From assembly GCF_035594125.1 (NCBI RefSeq), contig NC_087163.1:12124001-12188000 (forward strand): a DNA stretch of 64,000 nt. Reading direction: 5' to 3'. This document shows positions 41,158 through 55,061 of the stretch, piece after piece (within the stretch, counting starts at the first letter, position 1; each line of letters opens with the position of its first letter). The notes below the pieces were generated by a model, which was given only the letters and a program-made list of their open reading frames with translations, made no database searches and was not told where the DNA came from. The stretch is from Scylla paramamosain. Lineage: Eukaryota; Arthropoda; Malacostraca; Decapoda; Portunidae. A program made the translations under genes and the position numbers.

Positions 41158-44100
41158 GTCTTTTCAGTGTTTCTGAGCGTGTTACGCAATAAAGCCCTAA
41201 AAGCCAGGGCAATCACATTACATGGGAATAAAACCAAATTTTACCAAGAAATTACCTCTAAGTGTTTTTGAGCTCGTTACATACCAAAACGCTAAAACGC
41301 ATGCAAAATACATTTTATGGAGAAACAGAATAACATTACCAAATACATATATTTTGAGTGCTTTTTTTATCATGTTATGTATAAAAACGTTTAAATACAT
41401 ACAAAGAACCTTATGTTTGGGAAACGAAAGAACATTACGAGAAACGTGTATTATGATTGAATTTTAAGTTCCTTCAATACCAAAAAGCTAAAACCCACAA
41501 ATAACACTCTTTAGAAAATAAATAAATAAAAAAGTTTTTTTTTTTTTTTGGTTATTGATCTTCATAGGTACCGAGATGCTAAAATTCTGCCAAAATTCAC
41601 GGAATTTATGTGGAAAAAAACAATATTATTATAGAAGTTAATTATAGCTTTTTTTTCGGATTGTTATGTACCAAACCCTAAAGTGCATGCAATGCCACCA
41701 TATAAGGAAGTTAAAGGACTTTACCAGAAACCTGTCTTTTCAGTGTTTTTCAGCATGTTAGGCACTAAAACGATAAATAATATGGAAGTCAGTCAATATG
41801 TGAATCGAAAAGAAAATTACTGAAAACGTGTCTTTTCAGTGTTTTACGTAGAAAAACGGTAAAGCGGATACAAACCACCCTATATTAAGAAATAGAATAA
41901 CATTACCAAAAAGATATATTTTGAATGTTTTTGAGCGTGTTACCTACAAAAAATGCAAAAATGTATGTAAAGCACTCTGTATTAGAAAACAAAAGGATAT
42001 TAGCAGAAGCGTGTATAATGAGTGTTTTATAGTTTTAAAAGAATCACAAGGCAATAAACGCAAAAACTCGTGTATATAGAGAAATTTCTTAAATACCAAA
42101 ATGAATAAATGCATGAATAACACTTTTACTAGATAAAAACAACTACCTTACCAAATTGTGTATTTTGAGTGTTTTTCACATTCTTAGTTACGAAAATGCC
42201 AAATTACATGCGAAACTACCATCATTTGGGAAAAAAAATGACATTACCAGAAAAGTGTCTTTTGAGTGTTTTTCAGCGTGATATGGAACAAAGCACTAAA
42301 AAGCAGAACGATCACATTACAAGGGAATAAAACCAACTTTTGCGAAGAATTTGCCTTTAAGTGTTTATTAACCCCTTATATACCAAACCGCTAAAACGCA
42401 TGCAAAACAAACTTTATGGAAAAACAGAATAACATTACCAAAAACATGTATTTTGAGTGTTTTTGATCATGTTATCTATAAAAACGCTAAAGTACATGCA
42501 AAGAACATTATGTTTGGGAACCAAAAGGACATTATGAGAAACGTGTATTATAAGTGTTTTTTTAAGTTCCTTAAGTACCAAAAAGCTAAAACCCACAAAT
42601 AACACTCTTTATTTAGAAAATAAAAAATTAAAAAATTAAAATAAATAGGATTTTTTTTTTTTTTTGTAATTCATATTCATAGGTAGCGACATGCGAAAAT
42701 TCTGGGAAAATTCAGGGCATTTATGTAATAAAAGAATATTATGAAAAAGTTAATTTCAGCTTTTTTTTTCAAACTGTTATCTACCAAACCCTAAAGTGCA
42801 TGCAAAGCCTCCTATATGAGGAAATAAAACGACCTTAAAAGAAATCTGTCTTTTCCGTGTTTTTTTTCAGAATTTTAGGCACCAAAACGATATATAAATA
42901 AGTAACTCACTTTATATGGGAATCCAAAACAAAACTACTGAAAACGTGTCTTCTCAGTGATTTACGTAGAAAAACGCTAAAACGGATGCAAACCAACCAA
43001 TATAAAAAAAATAGAAAATCATTACCAAAAATGTATATTTTGAGTGTTTTTGAGCTTGTTACCTACAAAAAACACGAAAATTGATGCAAACCACTCTTTA
43101 TTAGGAAATAAAAGGACATTGCAAGAAAGTGTATAATGAGTGTTTTATAGTTCAAAAGAACCAAAAGGCAGAAAACGCAAAAACTTGTGGATATGGAGAA
43201 GTTTCCTAGATACCAAAATGCTTAAACTCATGAATAACATTCCTAATTGAGAAACAGAACAACCTTACTAAATGCGTATATTTTGAGAGCTTTTTACATT
43301 TTTAGTTACCAAAACCCCAAATTGCATGCGAAACCAGCTTTATGTGAGAAAGAAATGACATTACCAGAAAAATGTCTTATGAGTGTTTTTCAGCAGGATA
43401 GCCAATAAAGCACTAAAAAGCAGGGCAATTACATTACATTTGAATAAAACCAATTTTTATCAAGAACTTGCCTTTAAGTGTTTTTGAGCTCCTTATATAC
43501 TAAACCGCTAAAACGCATGCAAAACAAACTTTATGGAGAAACAAAATAAAATTACCAAAAACATGTATTTTGAGTGTTTTTGATCATATTATCTATAAAA
43601 ACGCTTAAATACATAAAAAGAACCTTATGTTTGGGAAACAAAAGGACATTACTAGAAACGTATATAATGAGTGTTTTTAAGTTTGTTAAGTACCAAAAAC
43701 CTAAAGCCCACTCTTTATTTAGAAAAAATAAATAAATAAATATAAAAATAAGAAAATATAATTTTTTTTTTGTTATTCATCTTCATAGGTACCGAAATGC
43801 CAAAATTCTGGGAAAATTCAAGACAATTATATGATAAGAGAATATTATCAAAAAAGTTGATTTTAGCTTTTTGTTCGGACTGTTATGTACCAAACCCTAA
43901 ACTGCATGCAAAGCCTTTTATATAAGGAAATTAAATGACCTTACCAGAAATCTGTCTTTTGAGTGTTTTTCAGCATGTTAGGCACCAAAATGATAAATAA
44001 TAATGAACTCACTTTATATGGGAATCCAAAACAAAGTCATTGAAAACGTGTCTTCCCAGTGTCTTCCCACGCTAAAATGGGTGCAAACCAACCAATATCA

Positions 44101-47100
44101 AGAATTAGAAAAAACATTACCAAAAAGGTATATTTTGAATGTTTTTGAGCTTGTTACCTACAAAAAAAAAAAAAACGCTAAAATTGATACAAAGCACTCT
44201 ATATTGGGATACAAAGAGACATTGCGAGAAAAGTGTATAATGAGTGTATTATAGTTCAAAAGAACAACAAGGCAAAAAACGCAAAAACTCGTGTATATGG
44301 AGAAGTTTCCTAGATACCAAAATGCTGAAACACATGAATAACACACTTAATTGAGATACAAAACAACCTTACCAAATTCGTGTATTTTGAGTTTTTTTTT
44401 TCATATTCTTAGTTACCAAAAACCCAAATTTCATGCGAAACCAGATTTAAGTGGGAACACATGACATATCCAGAAAAATGTCTTTTGAGTATTTTTGAGC
44501 GTGATAGGCAATAAAGCACTAAAAAGCAGGGCAATCACTTTTCATTGGAATAAAACCAATTTTTACCAAGAACTTGCCTTTAAATGTTTTTGAGCTCCTT
44601 ATATACCAATCCGCTCAAACGCATGCAAAACAAACTTTATGGAGAAACAGAATAACATTACCAAAAACATGTAATTTGGGTGTTTTTTTTAATCATGTTA
44701 TCTATAAAAATGCTTAAATACATGGAAAGAACATTTTGTTTGGGAAACAAAAGGACATTACGAGAAACGTGTATTATGAGTGTTTTTTTTTAAGTTCCTT
44801 AAGTAACAAAAAGTTAAAACCCACAAATAACACTCTTTACTTAGAAAAAAAAAATATGATTTTTTTTTCCATCTTTATAGGTACCGAGATGCCAAAATTC
44901 TGGGAAAATTCAGGAAAATTATATCAACAAAATAATATTATCAAAAAAGTTAATTTTAGCTTATTTTTCGGACTGTTATGTACCAAACCCTAAAGTGCAT
45001 GGAAAACCTCCTATAGGAAGAAATTAAATGAACTTAACAGATATCTGTCTTTTCAGTGTTTTTGAGCATGTTAGGCACCAAAACGATAAATAATAAGGAA
45101 CTCACTCTATATGGGAATCCAAAACAAAATTACTGAAAATGTATCTTCTTAGTGTTTTACGTAGAAAAACGCAAAAACTCGTGCATACAAAGAAGTTTCT
45201 TAGACACCAAAATGCTGAAACTTATGAATAACAATCTTAATTGAGAAACAGAACAACCTAAGCAAATGCCTGTATTTTGGGTGTTTTTCATATTCCTAGT
45301 TAACAATACCCAAAATAGCATGCGAAACTAGCTTTATGAGGGAAAAAAAAATGACATTAACAGAAGTGCCTTTTAATTGTTTTATAGCGTGTTAGGCAAT
45401 GAAGTACAAAAAAGCAGGGCAATCACATTACATGGGAATAAATCCAACTTTTACCAAGATTTTGCCAATATGTGTTTTTGAGCTCCTTACATACCAAACC
45501 ACTAAAACGCATGGAAAGCAAACTTTATGGAGAAACAGAATAACATTACCAAAAACATGTATTTTGAGTGTTTTTGATAATGTTATCTATAAAAACGCTT
45601 AGATACATGCAAAGAACCTTATGTTTGGGAAACAAGGACATTACGAGAAACGTGAATTATGAGTGTTTTTAAGTTCCTTGACTACTAAAAAGCTAAAACC
45701 CACAAATAACACTCGTTATGTAGAAAAAATAAAAAAGATGAAAAATAAATAAACAAAAGGATATTTTTTTTTTTTTTTTTTTTGTTATTCAACTTCATAG
45801 GTACCGAGATGCCAGAATTCTGGGAAAAATTAGGGCAATTATATGATAAGAGAATATTATCAAAAAAAGTTGATATTAGCTTTTTTTCGGACTGTTATGT
45901 ACCAAACACTAAAGTGCATGCAAAGCCTCCCATATGAGGAAATTAAACGACCTTACCAAAATTCTGTGTTTTGAGTGTTTTTCAGCATGTTAGGCACCAA
46001 AACGATAAATAATAAGGAACTCACTCTATATGGCAAACCAAAACAAAATTACTGAAAACGTGTATTCTCATTGTTTTACGTAGAAAAACGCTAAAACGGA
46101 TGCAAACCAATCAATATCAAGAAGTAGAAAAACATTACCAAAAAGGTATATTTTGAGTGTTTTTGATCTTGTTACCACAAAAAAAAACGCGAAAATTGAT
46201 ACAAAGCCATATTGGGAAACAAAGGGACATTGCAAGAAAAGTGTATAATGAATGTTTTATAGTTCAAAGAACCACAAGGCAAAAAACGCAAAAACTCGTG
46301 TATATGGAGAAGTTTCTTATATACCAAAATGCTGAAACTCATAACACTCTTAATTGAGAAACAGAACAACTTTACTAAATGCGTGTATTTTGACTGCTTT
46401 TCACATTCTTACCAAAATCCCAAATTGCATGCGAAACCAGCTTTATGTGGGAAAAATATGACATTACCAGAAAAGTGTCTTTTGAGTGTTTTTGAGCGTG
46501 ACAGGCAATAAAGCACTAAAAAGCAGGGGAATCACTTTACATGCCAATAAAATCAATTTTTACCAAGAACTTGCCTTGAAGTGTTTTGAGGTCCTTAGAT
46601 ACCAAAACGCTAAAACGCATGCAAAACACACTTTACGGAGAAAGAGAATAGCATTACCAAAAACATATACTTTGAGTGTTTTTGATCATGTTACCAATAA
46701 AAACGCTTAAATACATGCAAAGAACCCTATTTTTGGGAAACGAAATGACATTGCGAGAAACGTGTATTACGAGTGTTTTTAAGATAATTTTTTACCAAAA
46801 AGCTAAAAGCCACAAATAACAGTCTTTATTAAGAAAAAAAAATAAATAAAAAAATAAGATATTTTTTTCTTATTTTTTCATCTTCGCAGGTACCTAGATG
46901 CCAAAATTTGGGCAAAATTCAGGAAATTATGAGTTAATTATCAAAAAAAATTAATTTTAGCTTTTTTTTTTTCGTATTGTTATGTACGAAACCCTAAAGT
47001 GCACGCAAAGCCACCTATATGGGGAAATTAAACGTCTTTGCCAGAAAACTGTCTTATGAGTGTTTTTCAGCTTCTTAGCCACCATAACCGTAAATAATAT

Positions 47101-47367
47101 GCAAGTCAATCTATATGGAAATCTAAAACAAAAATTACTGAAAACGTGTCTTTTCGGTGTTTTACGTAGAAAAACGCTAAAACGGATGCAAACCAACCTA
47201 TAAGAAGAAATAAAATAACATTACCAAAAAGGAAAATTTTGAGTGTTTTTTTAGCTTGTTACCTTCAAAAAACGCGAAAATGGATGCAAAGCACTCCCTA
47301 TTGGGAAACAAATGGACATTACGAAAAGCGTGTATAATGAGTGTCTAATTATTTTTGAGCAAAAGAA

Positions 47368-47391
47368 CTTGTGGTTCACCAGAACCACAAG
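47368..47391. repeat. 10-bp-stem hairpin in variant F monomer
   Basis: CTTGTGGTTC and GAACCACAAG surround an ACCA loop. This is the reverse-orientation counterpart of the hairpin at 58407-58430. Just beside it, near 47345-47360, lies the unoccupied version of the 58450-59811 insertion site. Confidence 0.85.
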
Positions 47392-48966
47392 TCAAAAAAC
47401 GCAAAAACTAGTGTACATAAAGAAGTTTCTTAGATACCAAAATGCTGAAACTCTTGAATAACAATATTAATTGAGAAACAGATCAATCTTACCAAATGCG
47501 TGTATTTTGAGTGTTTTTCACATTCATAGTTAGCAAAACCCCAAATAGCACGCGAATTTATATTGGAAAAAAAATGACATTACCAGAAGTGTCTTTTGAG
47601 TGTTTTTGAGCGTGTTAGACAATAAATCACAAAAAAAAACAGGGCAATCACATTACATGAGAATAAAACCAACTTTTTACCAACAACTTGCCTTGAAGTG
47701 TTTTTGACCTTCTTACAAACCAAAACGCTAAAACGCATTCAAAAAATCATTTATGGAGATGAAGAATAACATTACTAAAAACATGTGTTTTAAGTGTTTT
47801 TGATCATGTTACCTACAAAAAACGCTTAAATACATGCAAAGAACCCTATGTCTGGGAAACGAAAGGACATTACGAGAAACGTGTATTAGGACCGTTTTTA
47901 AGTTCCTTAAGTACCAAAACGTTAAAACCCACAAATAACACTCTGTAGAGAAAGAAAAATAAATAAAAATAGCTTTTTTTCTTATATTGATTTTCATAGG
48001 TACCAAGACGCCAAAATTCTGCCAAAATTCAGGGAATTTATGTGGAAAAAAGAACATTAATTATAGCTCTTTTTCGGATTTTTATGTACCAAACTCTAAA
48101 GTGCATGCCACCTAAATCAGGAAGTTAAACGACTTTACCAGAAAGCTGTCTTTTCAGTGTTTTTTAGCATGTTAGGCACCAAAACGATAAATAATATGGA
48201 AGTCAGTCAATATGTGAATCCAAAACAAAATTACTGAAAACGTGTCTTTTCAATGTTTTAAGTAGAAAAACGCTAAAACGGATGGAATCCAACAAATATG
48301 AAGAAATAGTAAAACATTACCAAAAAGCGTTTTTGAGCTTTTTACCTACAAAAAACGCGAAAAAGGATGGAAAGCACTCTATATTGGGAAGCAAAAGGAC
48401 ATTACGAGAAACGTGTATAATTAGTGTTTTATAGTTTCACAAGAACCACAAGGCAAAAAACGCAAAAACTCGTGTATATAGAGAAGTTTCTTACATACCA
48501 AAACGATAAAACTCATGAATAACACTTTTAATTGGAAAACAGAACTACCTTACCAAATGTGTGTATTTTGAGTGTTTTTCACATTCTTAGTTACGAAAAT
48601 CCCAAATTACATGCGAAACTAGCTTTATGTGGTAAAAAAATGACATTACCAGAAAAGTGTCTTTTGAGTGTTTTTGAGCGTTATATGCAAAAAAAAAACA
48701 CTAAAAAGCAGAACAATCACATTACATTGGAATAAAACCAAATTTTACGAAGAACTTGCCTCTAAATGTTTTTTAACTCCTTACATACCAAAACGCTAAA
48801 CGCATGTAAACAACCTTTATGAAGAAACAGAATAACATTATCAAAAACATGTATTTTGATTGTTTTTGATCATGTTACCTATAAAATCGCTTAAATACAT
48901 GGAAAGAACCCTATGTTTGTGAAACGAAAGGACATTACGAAAATCGTGTATTATGAGTATTTTTAA

Positions 48967-49027
48967 GTTTTTTTTTTATTAATTTTTTTAAATTTAATTT
49001 TTTTAATTAAATTTTTATTTTTAATTA
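48967..49027. repeat. A/T-only low-complexity joint
   Basis: About 60 bases of almost pure A and T with repeated AATTT/AAATT motifs join monomer A sequence to J sequence. Compared with the paralogue at about 26.0-27.75 kb, roughly 1.6 kb is missing here, so the tract sits on a deletion breakpoint. Confidence 0.65.
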
Positions 49028-49390
49028 TGTGAAAAAAGAATATCAAAAAAGTTAATTTTAGTTTTTTTTCAGACCGTTATGTACCAAACCATAAAGTGCA
49101 TGTAGAGCCACCTATATTGGGAAATTAAAGGACTTTACCTGAAACCTGTCTTTTGCCTTTTTTTCAGTATGTTAGGCACCGAAACAATAAATAATATGAA
49201 AATCACTCGGTATGGGAATCCAAAACAAAATTACTGAAAAAGTGTCTTTTCAGTGTTTTACGTAGAAAAACGCTAAAAAGAATGCAAATCAACCAATGTC
49301 ATGAAATAGAATAATATTACCAAATAGGTATTTTTTGTGTTTTTGAGCGAAAATGGATGCAAATCTCTTTATATTGGGAAACAAAAAGAC

Positions 49391-49685
<295 letters not shown>

Positions 49686-50410
49686 ACATTACCAAAAAGG
49701 TATATTTTGAGTTTTTGAGCTTCTTACCTACAAAAAACGAAAACGCGAAAATGCATGCAATCCACTCTATATTTGGAAACAAAAGGAGATTACGAGAAAC
49801 GTGTATAATGAGTATTTTATAGTTTCACAAGAACCACAAGGCAAAAAACGCAAAAACTCGTGTATGTGGAGAAGTTTTTTAGATACCAAAATGCTGAAAC
49901 TCATGAATAACACTCTGAATTCAGAAACAGAACCTTACCAAATGGGTGTATTTTAAGAGTTTTTCACATTCTTAGTTACCAGAACCCCAAATTGCATGCG
50001 AAACTAGCTTTATGTGGGAAAGAAATGACATTACGAGAAAAGTGTCTTTTGAGTGTTTTTGAGCGTGTTAGGCAATAAAGCACTAAAAGGAGGGCAACCA
50101 TATTACATGGGAATAAAACCAACTTTTACCAAGAACTTGTCTTTAAGTGTTTTTTAGCTCCTTATATACCAAATCGCTAAAACGCATGCAAAACACCCTT
50201 TATAGAGAAACAGATTAACATTACCAAAAACATGTATTTTGAATGTTTTTGATCATGTTATCTCTAAAAACGCTTAAATACATGCAAAGAACCCTATGTC
50301 TGGGAAACAATTGGACATTACGAGAAACGTGTATTATGAGTGTTTTTAAGTTCCATAAGTACCAAAAAGCTAAAACCTCTTCATAAAGAAAAAAAAATAG
50401 GAATTTTTTC

Positions 50411-50420
50411 GGGGGCGGGG
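50411..50420. repeat. G-rich tract in monomer J
   Basis: GGGGGCGGGG, the reverse-orientation counterpart of the C-rich tract at 24841-24850. It is the most GC-rich ten bases of the satellite. Confidence 0.75.
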
Positions 50421-52571
50421 TTTTCTTCATAGGTACCGAGATACCAAAATTCTGGCAAAATTCAGTGAAATTATGTGAAAAAAGAACATTATCAAAAAAG
50501 TTAATTTTAGCTTTTTTTTCGGACTGTTTTGTACCAAACCCTAAAGTACATGCAAAGCTAAATATATGAGGAAATTAAACGACTTCATGAGATACCTGTG
50601 TTGTGAGTGTTTTTCAGCATGTTAGTCACCAAAACAATAAATAATATGGAAGTCATTCTATGTGGGAATCCAAAACAAAATTACTGAAAACGTGTATTTT
50701 CCGTGTTTTACGTAGAAAAACGCTAAAACGGATGCAAACCAAGCAATATGAAGAAATAGAATAACATTACAAAAAAGGTACATTTTGAGTGTTTTTGAGC
50801 TCTTTTCTTACAAAAAACGCAAAAATGGATGCAAAGCTCTCTATATTGGTTAACAAAAGAACATTACGAGAAATGTGTATAATGAATGTTTTATATATTC
50901 TGAAGAACCACAAGGCAAAAAACGCAAAAAACTCGTATATATAGAGAAGTTTCTTAGATACCTAAATGCTGAAACTCCTGAATAACACTCTTAATTGAGA
51001 AACAGAACAACCTTACCAAATGCGTGTATTTTGAATGTTTTTCACATTCTTAGTTACCAAAACTTCAAATTGCATATGAAAGTAGCTTTATGCGGGAAAA
51101 AAATGACATACCAGAAAAATGTCTTTTAAGTGTTTTTTTTTTAGCATGATAGGCAATAAAGCAATAAAAAGCACGGTAATCACATTACATAGGAATAAAA
51201 TCAACTTTTAGCAAGAACTTGCCTTGAAGTGTTTTTGAGCTCATATACCAAAACGCTAAAAAAAAGCATACAAAACACCCTATATGGAGAAATATCATAA
51301 CATTACCAAAAACATGTATTTTGAGTGTTTTTGATCATGTTACCTATAAAAGCGCTTAAGTACATGCAAAGAACCTTATGTTTGAGAAACGAAAGAACAT
51401 TTCGAGAAACGTGTATAATGATTGTTTTTAAGTTCCTCAAGTATCAAAAAGCTAAAACCCACAAATAACACTCTTTATAGAGAAAAAAATAAATAAATAA
51501 AAAAATAGAATTTTTTTTTTTTGTTATTCATGTTAATAGGTACCGAAATGCCAAAATTCTGGAAAAATTCAGGGAAATTATGTGAAAAAAGAACATTATG
51601 AAAAAAAGTTAATTTTACTTTTTTTTCAGACTGTTATGTACCAAACCTTAAAGTGCATCCAAAGCCTCTTATATTGGGAAATTAAACGATTTTACCAGAA
51701 ACCTGTCTTTTGAGTGTTTTTTAGTATGTTAGGAACCAAAACGATTAATAATATGGAAGTCACTCAAAATGGGAATCCGTCACAAAATTACTGAAAAAAA
51801 GTGTCTTTTTACGTTTTACGTCTTTCTACGCTTACGTAGAAAAACGCTAAACAGGATGCAAACCAACGAATATGAAGAAATAGAATAATAATACCAAAAA
51901 TGTATATTTTTAATGTTTTTGATCTTATTACCTTAAAAAAAATGCGAAAATAGATGGAAAGCACTCTATATTTGGATACAAAAAAACATTACGTGAAATG
52001 TGTATAATGAGTGTTTTATAGTTTCACAAGAATCACGAGGCAAAAAACGCAAAAACTCGTGTATATAAAGAATTTTTTTAGATACCAAAATGCTGAAACT
52101 CAGGAATAACACTCTTAATTAAGAATACAGAACAGCTTTACCAAATGCGTGTATTTTGAGTGCTTTTCACATTCTTAGTTACCAAAACCCTAAATTGCAT
52201 GCGAAACTAGCTTTATGTGGGAAAAAAATGACATTACCAAAAAGTTTTTGAGCGTGATAGGCAATAAAGCAGTAAAAAGCACGGGAATAACATTACATTG
52301 GAATAAAACGAACTTTTACCAAGAACTTGTGTTTTTGAGCTCCTTACATACCAAAACGCTAAAACGCATGCAAAACACGCTTCATGGAGAAACAGAATAA
52401 TATTACCAAAAAACATGTATTTTGAGTGTTTTTCATCATGTTACCAATAAAAAAAAGCTAAAATACATGGAAAGAACCCTATGTTTAAAAAATGAAAGGG
52501 CGTTACGAGAAACGTGTATTATGAGTTTTTTTTTAAATTCGTTAAGTATGAGAAAGCTAAAACCCACAAAT

Positions 52572-52591
52572 AACACTCTTTAGAGAGTGTT
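52572..52591. repeat. Palindromic orientation-switch junction, second copy
   Basis: AACACTCT, the spacer TTAG and AGAGTGTT sit where the reverse array meets forward divergent monomers. It is the mirror copy of the junction at 7606-7625. Confidence 0.8.
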
Positions 52592-53905
52592 TTCGTACCT
52601 AACAATGTGAAAAACACACAAAAAGCACATTTTTGGTAATCTTGTTCTCTTATCCATATAGACTGTTCTTCAATGCGTCAAATAGGTCTTGGTACCTAAG
52701 AAATAAAAAAAAAAACACTTATTATAAAAGTTTCTTCTAATGTCTTTTCGTTTCCTTATGCAAAGTATTTTGCATGCATTTATGTTTCTTTTTATATGTA
52801 AAAAGAAAAAAAATTGTTTATGGTAATAAAAGGTATTTTGCATACAGCTCAGCGTTATGGTACGTAAGTAGCTGAAAATACCCAAAAGATAAATTTTTGG
52901 TTGACTTGTTCTTTCATATAGGTAGCTTTCCATGTTTTTTATAATTTTGGTACCTAACAACAACAATCGACACTCAAAAGACATGTTTCTGGAAATATCG
53001 TTTCATCTCCTCATAGATGGTGCTCTGGAGTCATTTTGACGTTTTGGTACATAAAATTTTGAAAAACACAAAATAAACGTTTTTGGTAATGTTCTGTTTC
53101 TCCATATACATTGGTACTAAATAGTTTTCGCGTTTGGTACCTAAGACGCTCAAAAACACTAATGGCATCTTTCTCGTAATGTCCTTTATTTTATCGATAT
53201 TGGGTGATTTTCATGCATTTTGGCGTTTTTGTTACGTAACAATGTGAAAAAAGCACTCAAAATATTGGTTTTCGGTAATGTTCTGTTTCTTCATATATAA
53301 TGTTGCACATGCGTTTGTGCATTTTGCTACCTAAGAATATCAAAAACACTGATAAATGAAGTGTCTTTTTATTTCTTTTCGTATCGCCATTTAGGTTACT
53401 TTGCATGCATTTTTGCTTTTTTTTATACGTAAGATAAAAAAAAAACTAAAAATGCATATTTCTGGTAATGTTATTCTGTTTCTCCATAAAATGTGCTTTG
53501 CATGCATTTTAGCGATTTGGTACGCTTTTGGTAATGCTTTGCTTTTCCAAATAGGGAGCTTTCGTTGGTTTTTAGCGTTTTGGTATCTAATATTGTTGTT
53601 TTTCTCTAAAGAGAATATTATTTATGCATTTTCGCGTTTTGGTATCTGAGAAACTCAAAAACGCTCTTTATATAAGTTTCTCATAATGTCGTTGGTTACT
53701 TTTTTTTTTTGCGTAACAAGCTCAAAACACTGAAAATACATGCTTTTTTTTAATAATGTTATTCAGTTTTTCCAAGGCGTTTTGGATGCGTTTAAGTGTT
53801 TTTGTATGTAAGTAGCTCATAAGCACTGAAATTAAAAGTTTTTTGTAATATTTTGTTTTCTCCTATAAGGTGCTTTCCTTGGTTTTTAGCTTCTTGGCAC
53901 CTAAC
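52582..53905 (+). repeat. Divergent monomer block, forward orientation
   Basis: Forward, non-HOR diverged monomers, an inverted copy of about 6255-7609. Monomer order and private features (such as a TATGGTAATAAAAGG variant near 52820) match. Near 53905 the sequence switches in mid-monomer (GCTCATAATTTCACTGAG) to the HOR array that resembles 24.8 kb. No gene is seen; the 104-codon minus-strand frame at 52670-52984 is the counterpart of the one at 7208-7501 and is repeat sequence. Confidence 0.78.
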
Positions 53906-54710
53906 ATGCTCATAATTTCACTGAGTTTTGCCAGACTTTTGGCATCTCGGTACCTATGAATAATACCCCCCTAAAAAAAATCCTATTTTTTAATTTTTTT
54001 TTCTTTATAAAGAGGTTTTAGCTTTTTGGTACTTATGGAACTTAAAAACACTCGTGATACACGTTTCTCGTAATGTCCATTTGTTTCCCAGACATAGGGT
54101 TCTTTGCATGTATTTAAGCGTTTTTAGAGATAACATGATCAAAAACATTCAAAATACTTGTTTTTGGTAATGTTAATCTGTTTATCTATAAAGGGTGTTT
54201 TGCATGCGTTTTAGCGATTTGGTATATAAGGAGCTCAAAAACACTTAAAGGCAAGTTCTTGGTAAAAGTTGGTTTTATTCCCATGTAATATGATTGCCCT
54301 CCTTTTTAGTGCTTTATTGCCTAACACGCTCAAAAACACTCAAAATACACTTTTCTCGTAATGTCATTTCTTTCCCACATAAAGCTAGTTTCGCATGAAA
54401 TTTGGGGTTCTGGTAACTAAGAATGTGAAAAACACTCAAAATACACCCATTTGGTAAGGTTGTTCTGTTTCTGAATTCAGAGTGTTATTCATGAGTTTCA
54501 GCATTTTGGTATCTAAGAAACTTCTCCACATAGACGAGTTTTTGCGTTTTTTGCCTTGTGGTTCTTGTGAAACTATAAAATACTCATTATACACGTTTCT
54601 CGTAATCTCCTTTTGTTTCCAAATATAGAGTGGATTGCATGCATTTTCGCGTATTTTGTAGGTAAGAAGCTCAAAAACACTCAAAATATACCTTTTTGGT
54701 AATGTTATTC

Positions 54711-54726
54711 TATATATATATATATA
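54711..54726. repeat. (TA)8 microsatellite, short allele
   Basis: Eight TA units lie at the same junction that carries about 55 units at 25579 and about 145 units at 49393. Confidence 0.9.
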
Positions 54727-55041
54727 ATGTCCTTTTGTTTCCCAATATAGAGAGATTTGCATCCATTTTCGCTCAAAAACACAAAAAAAATACCTTTTTG
54801 GTAATATTATTCTATTTCATGATATTGGTTGATTTGCATTCTTTTTAGCGTTTTTCTACGTAAAACACTGAAAAGACACGTTTTCAGTAATTTTGTTCTG
54901 GATTCCCATACAGAGTGATTTCCATATTATTTATAGTTTTGGTGCCTAACATACTGAAAAAAAGGCAAAACACAGGTTTCAGGTAAAGTCGTTTAATTTC
55001 CCAATATAGGTAGCTCTACATGCACTTTAGGGTTTGGTACA

Positions 55042-55061
55042 TAACGGTAACGGTAACGGTA
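55042..55061. repeat. (TAACGG)3 short tandem repeat
   Basis: Three TAACGG copies plus TA replace the CTGAAAAAAAGCTAAA part of monomer J seen in the paralogue near 26005. It appears only in this copy, so it is a recent local change. Confidence 0.8.
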
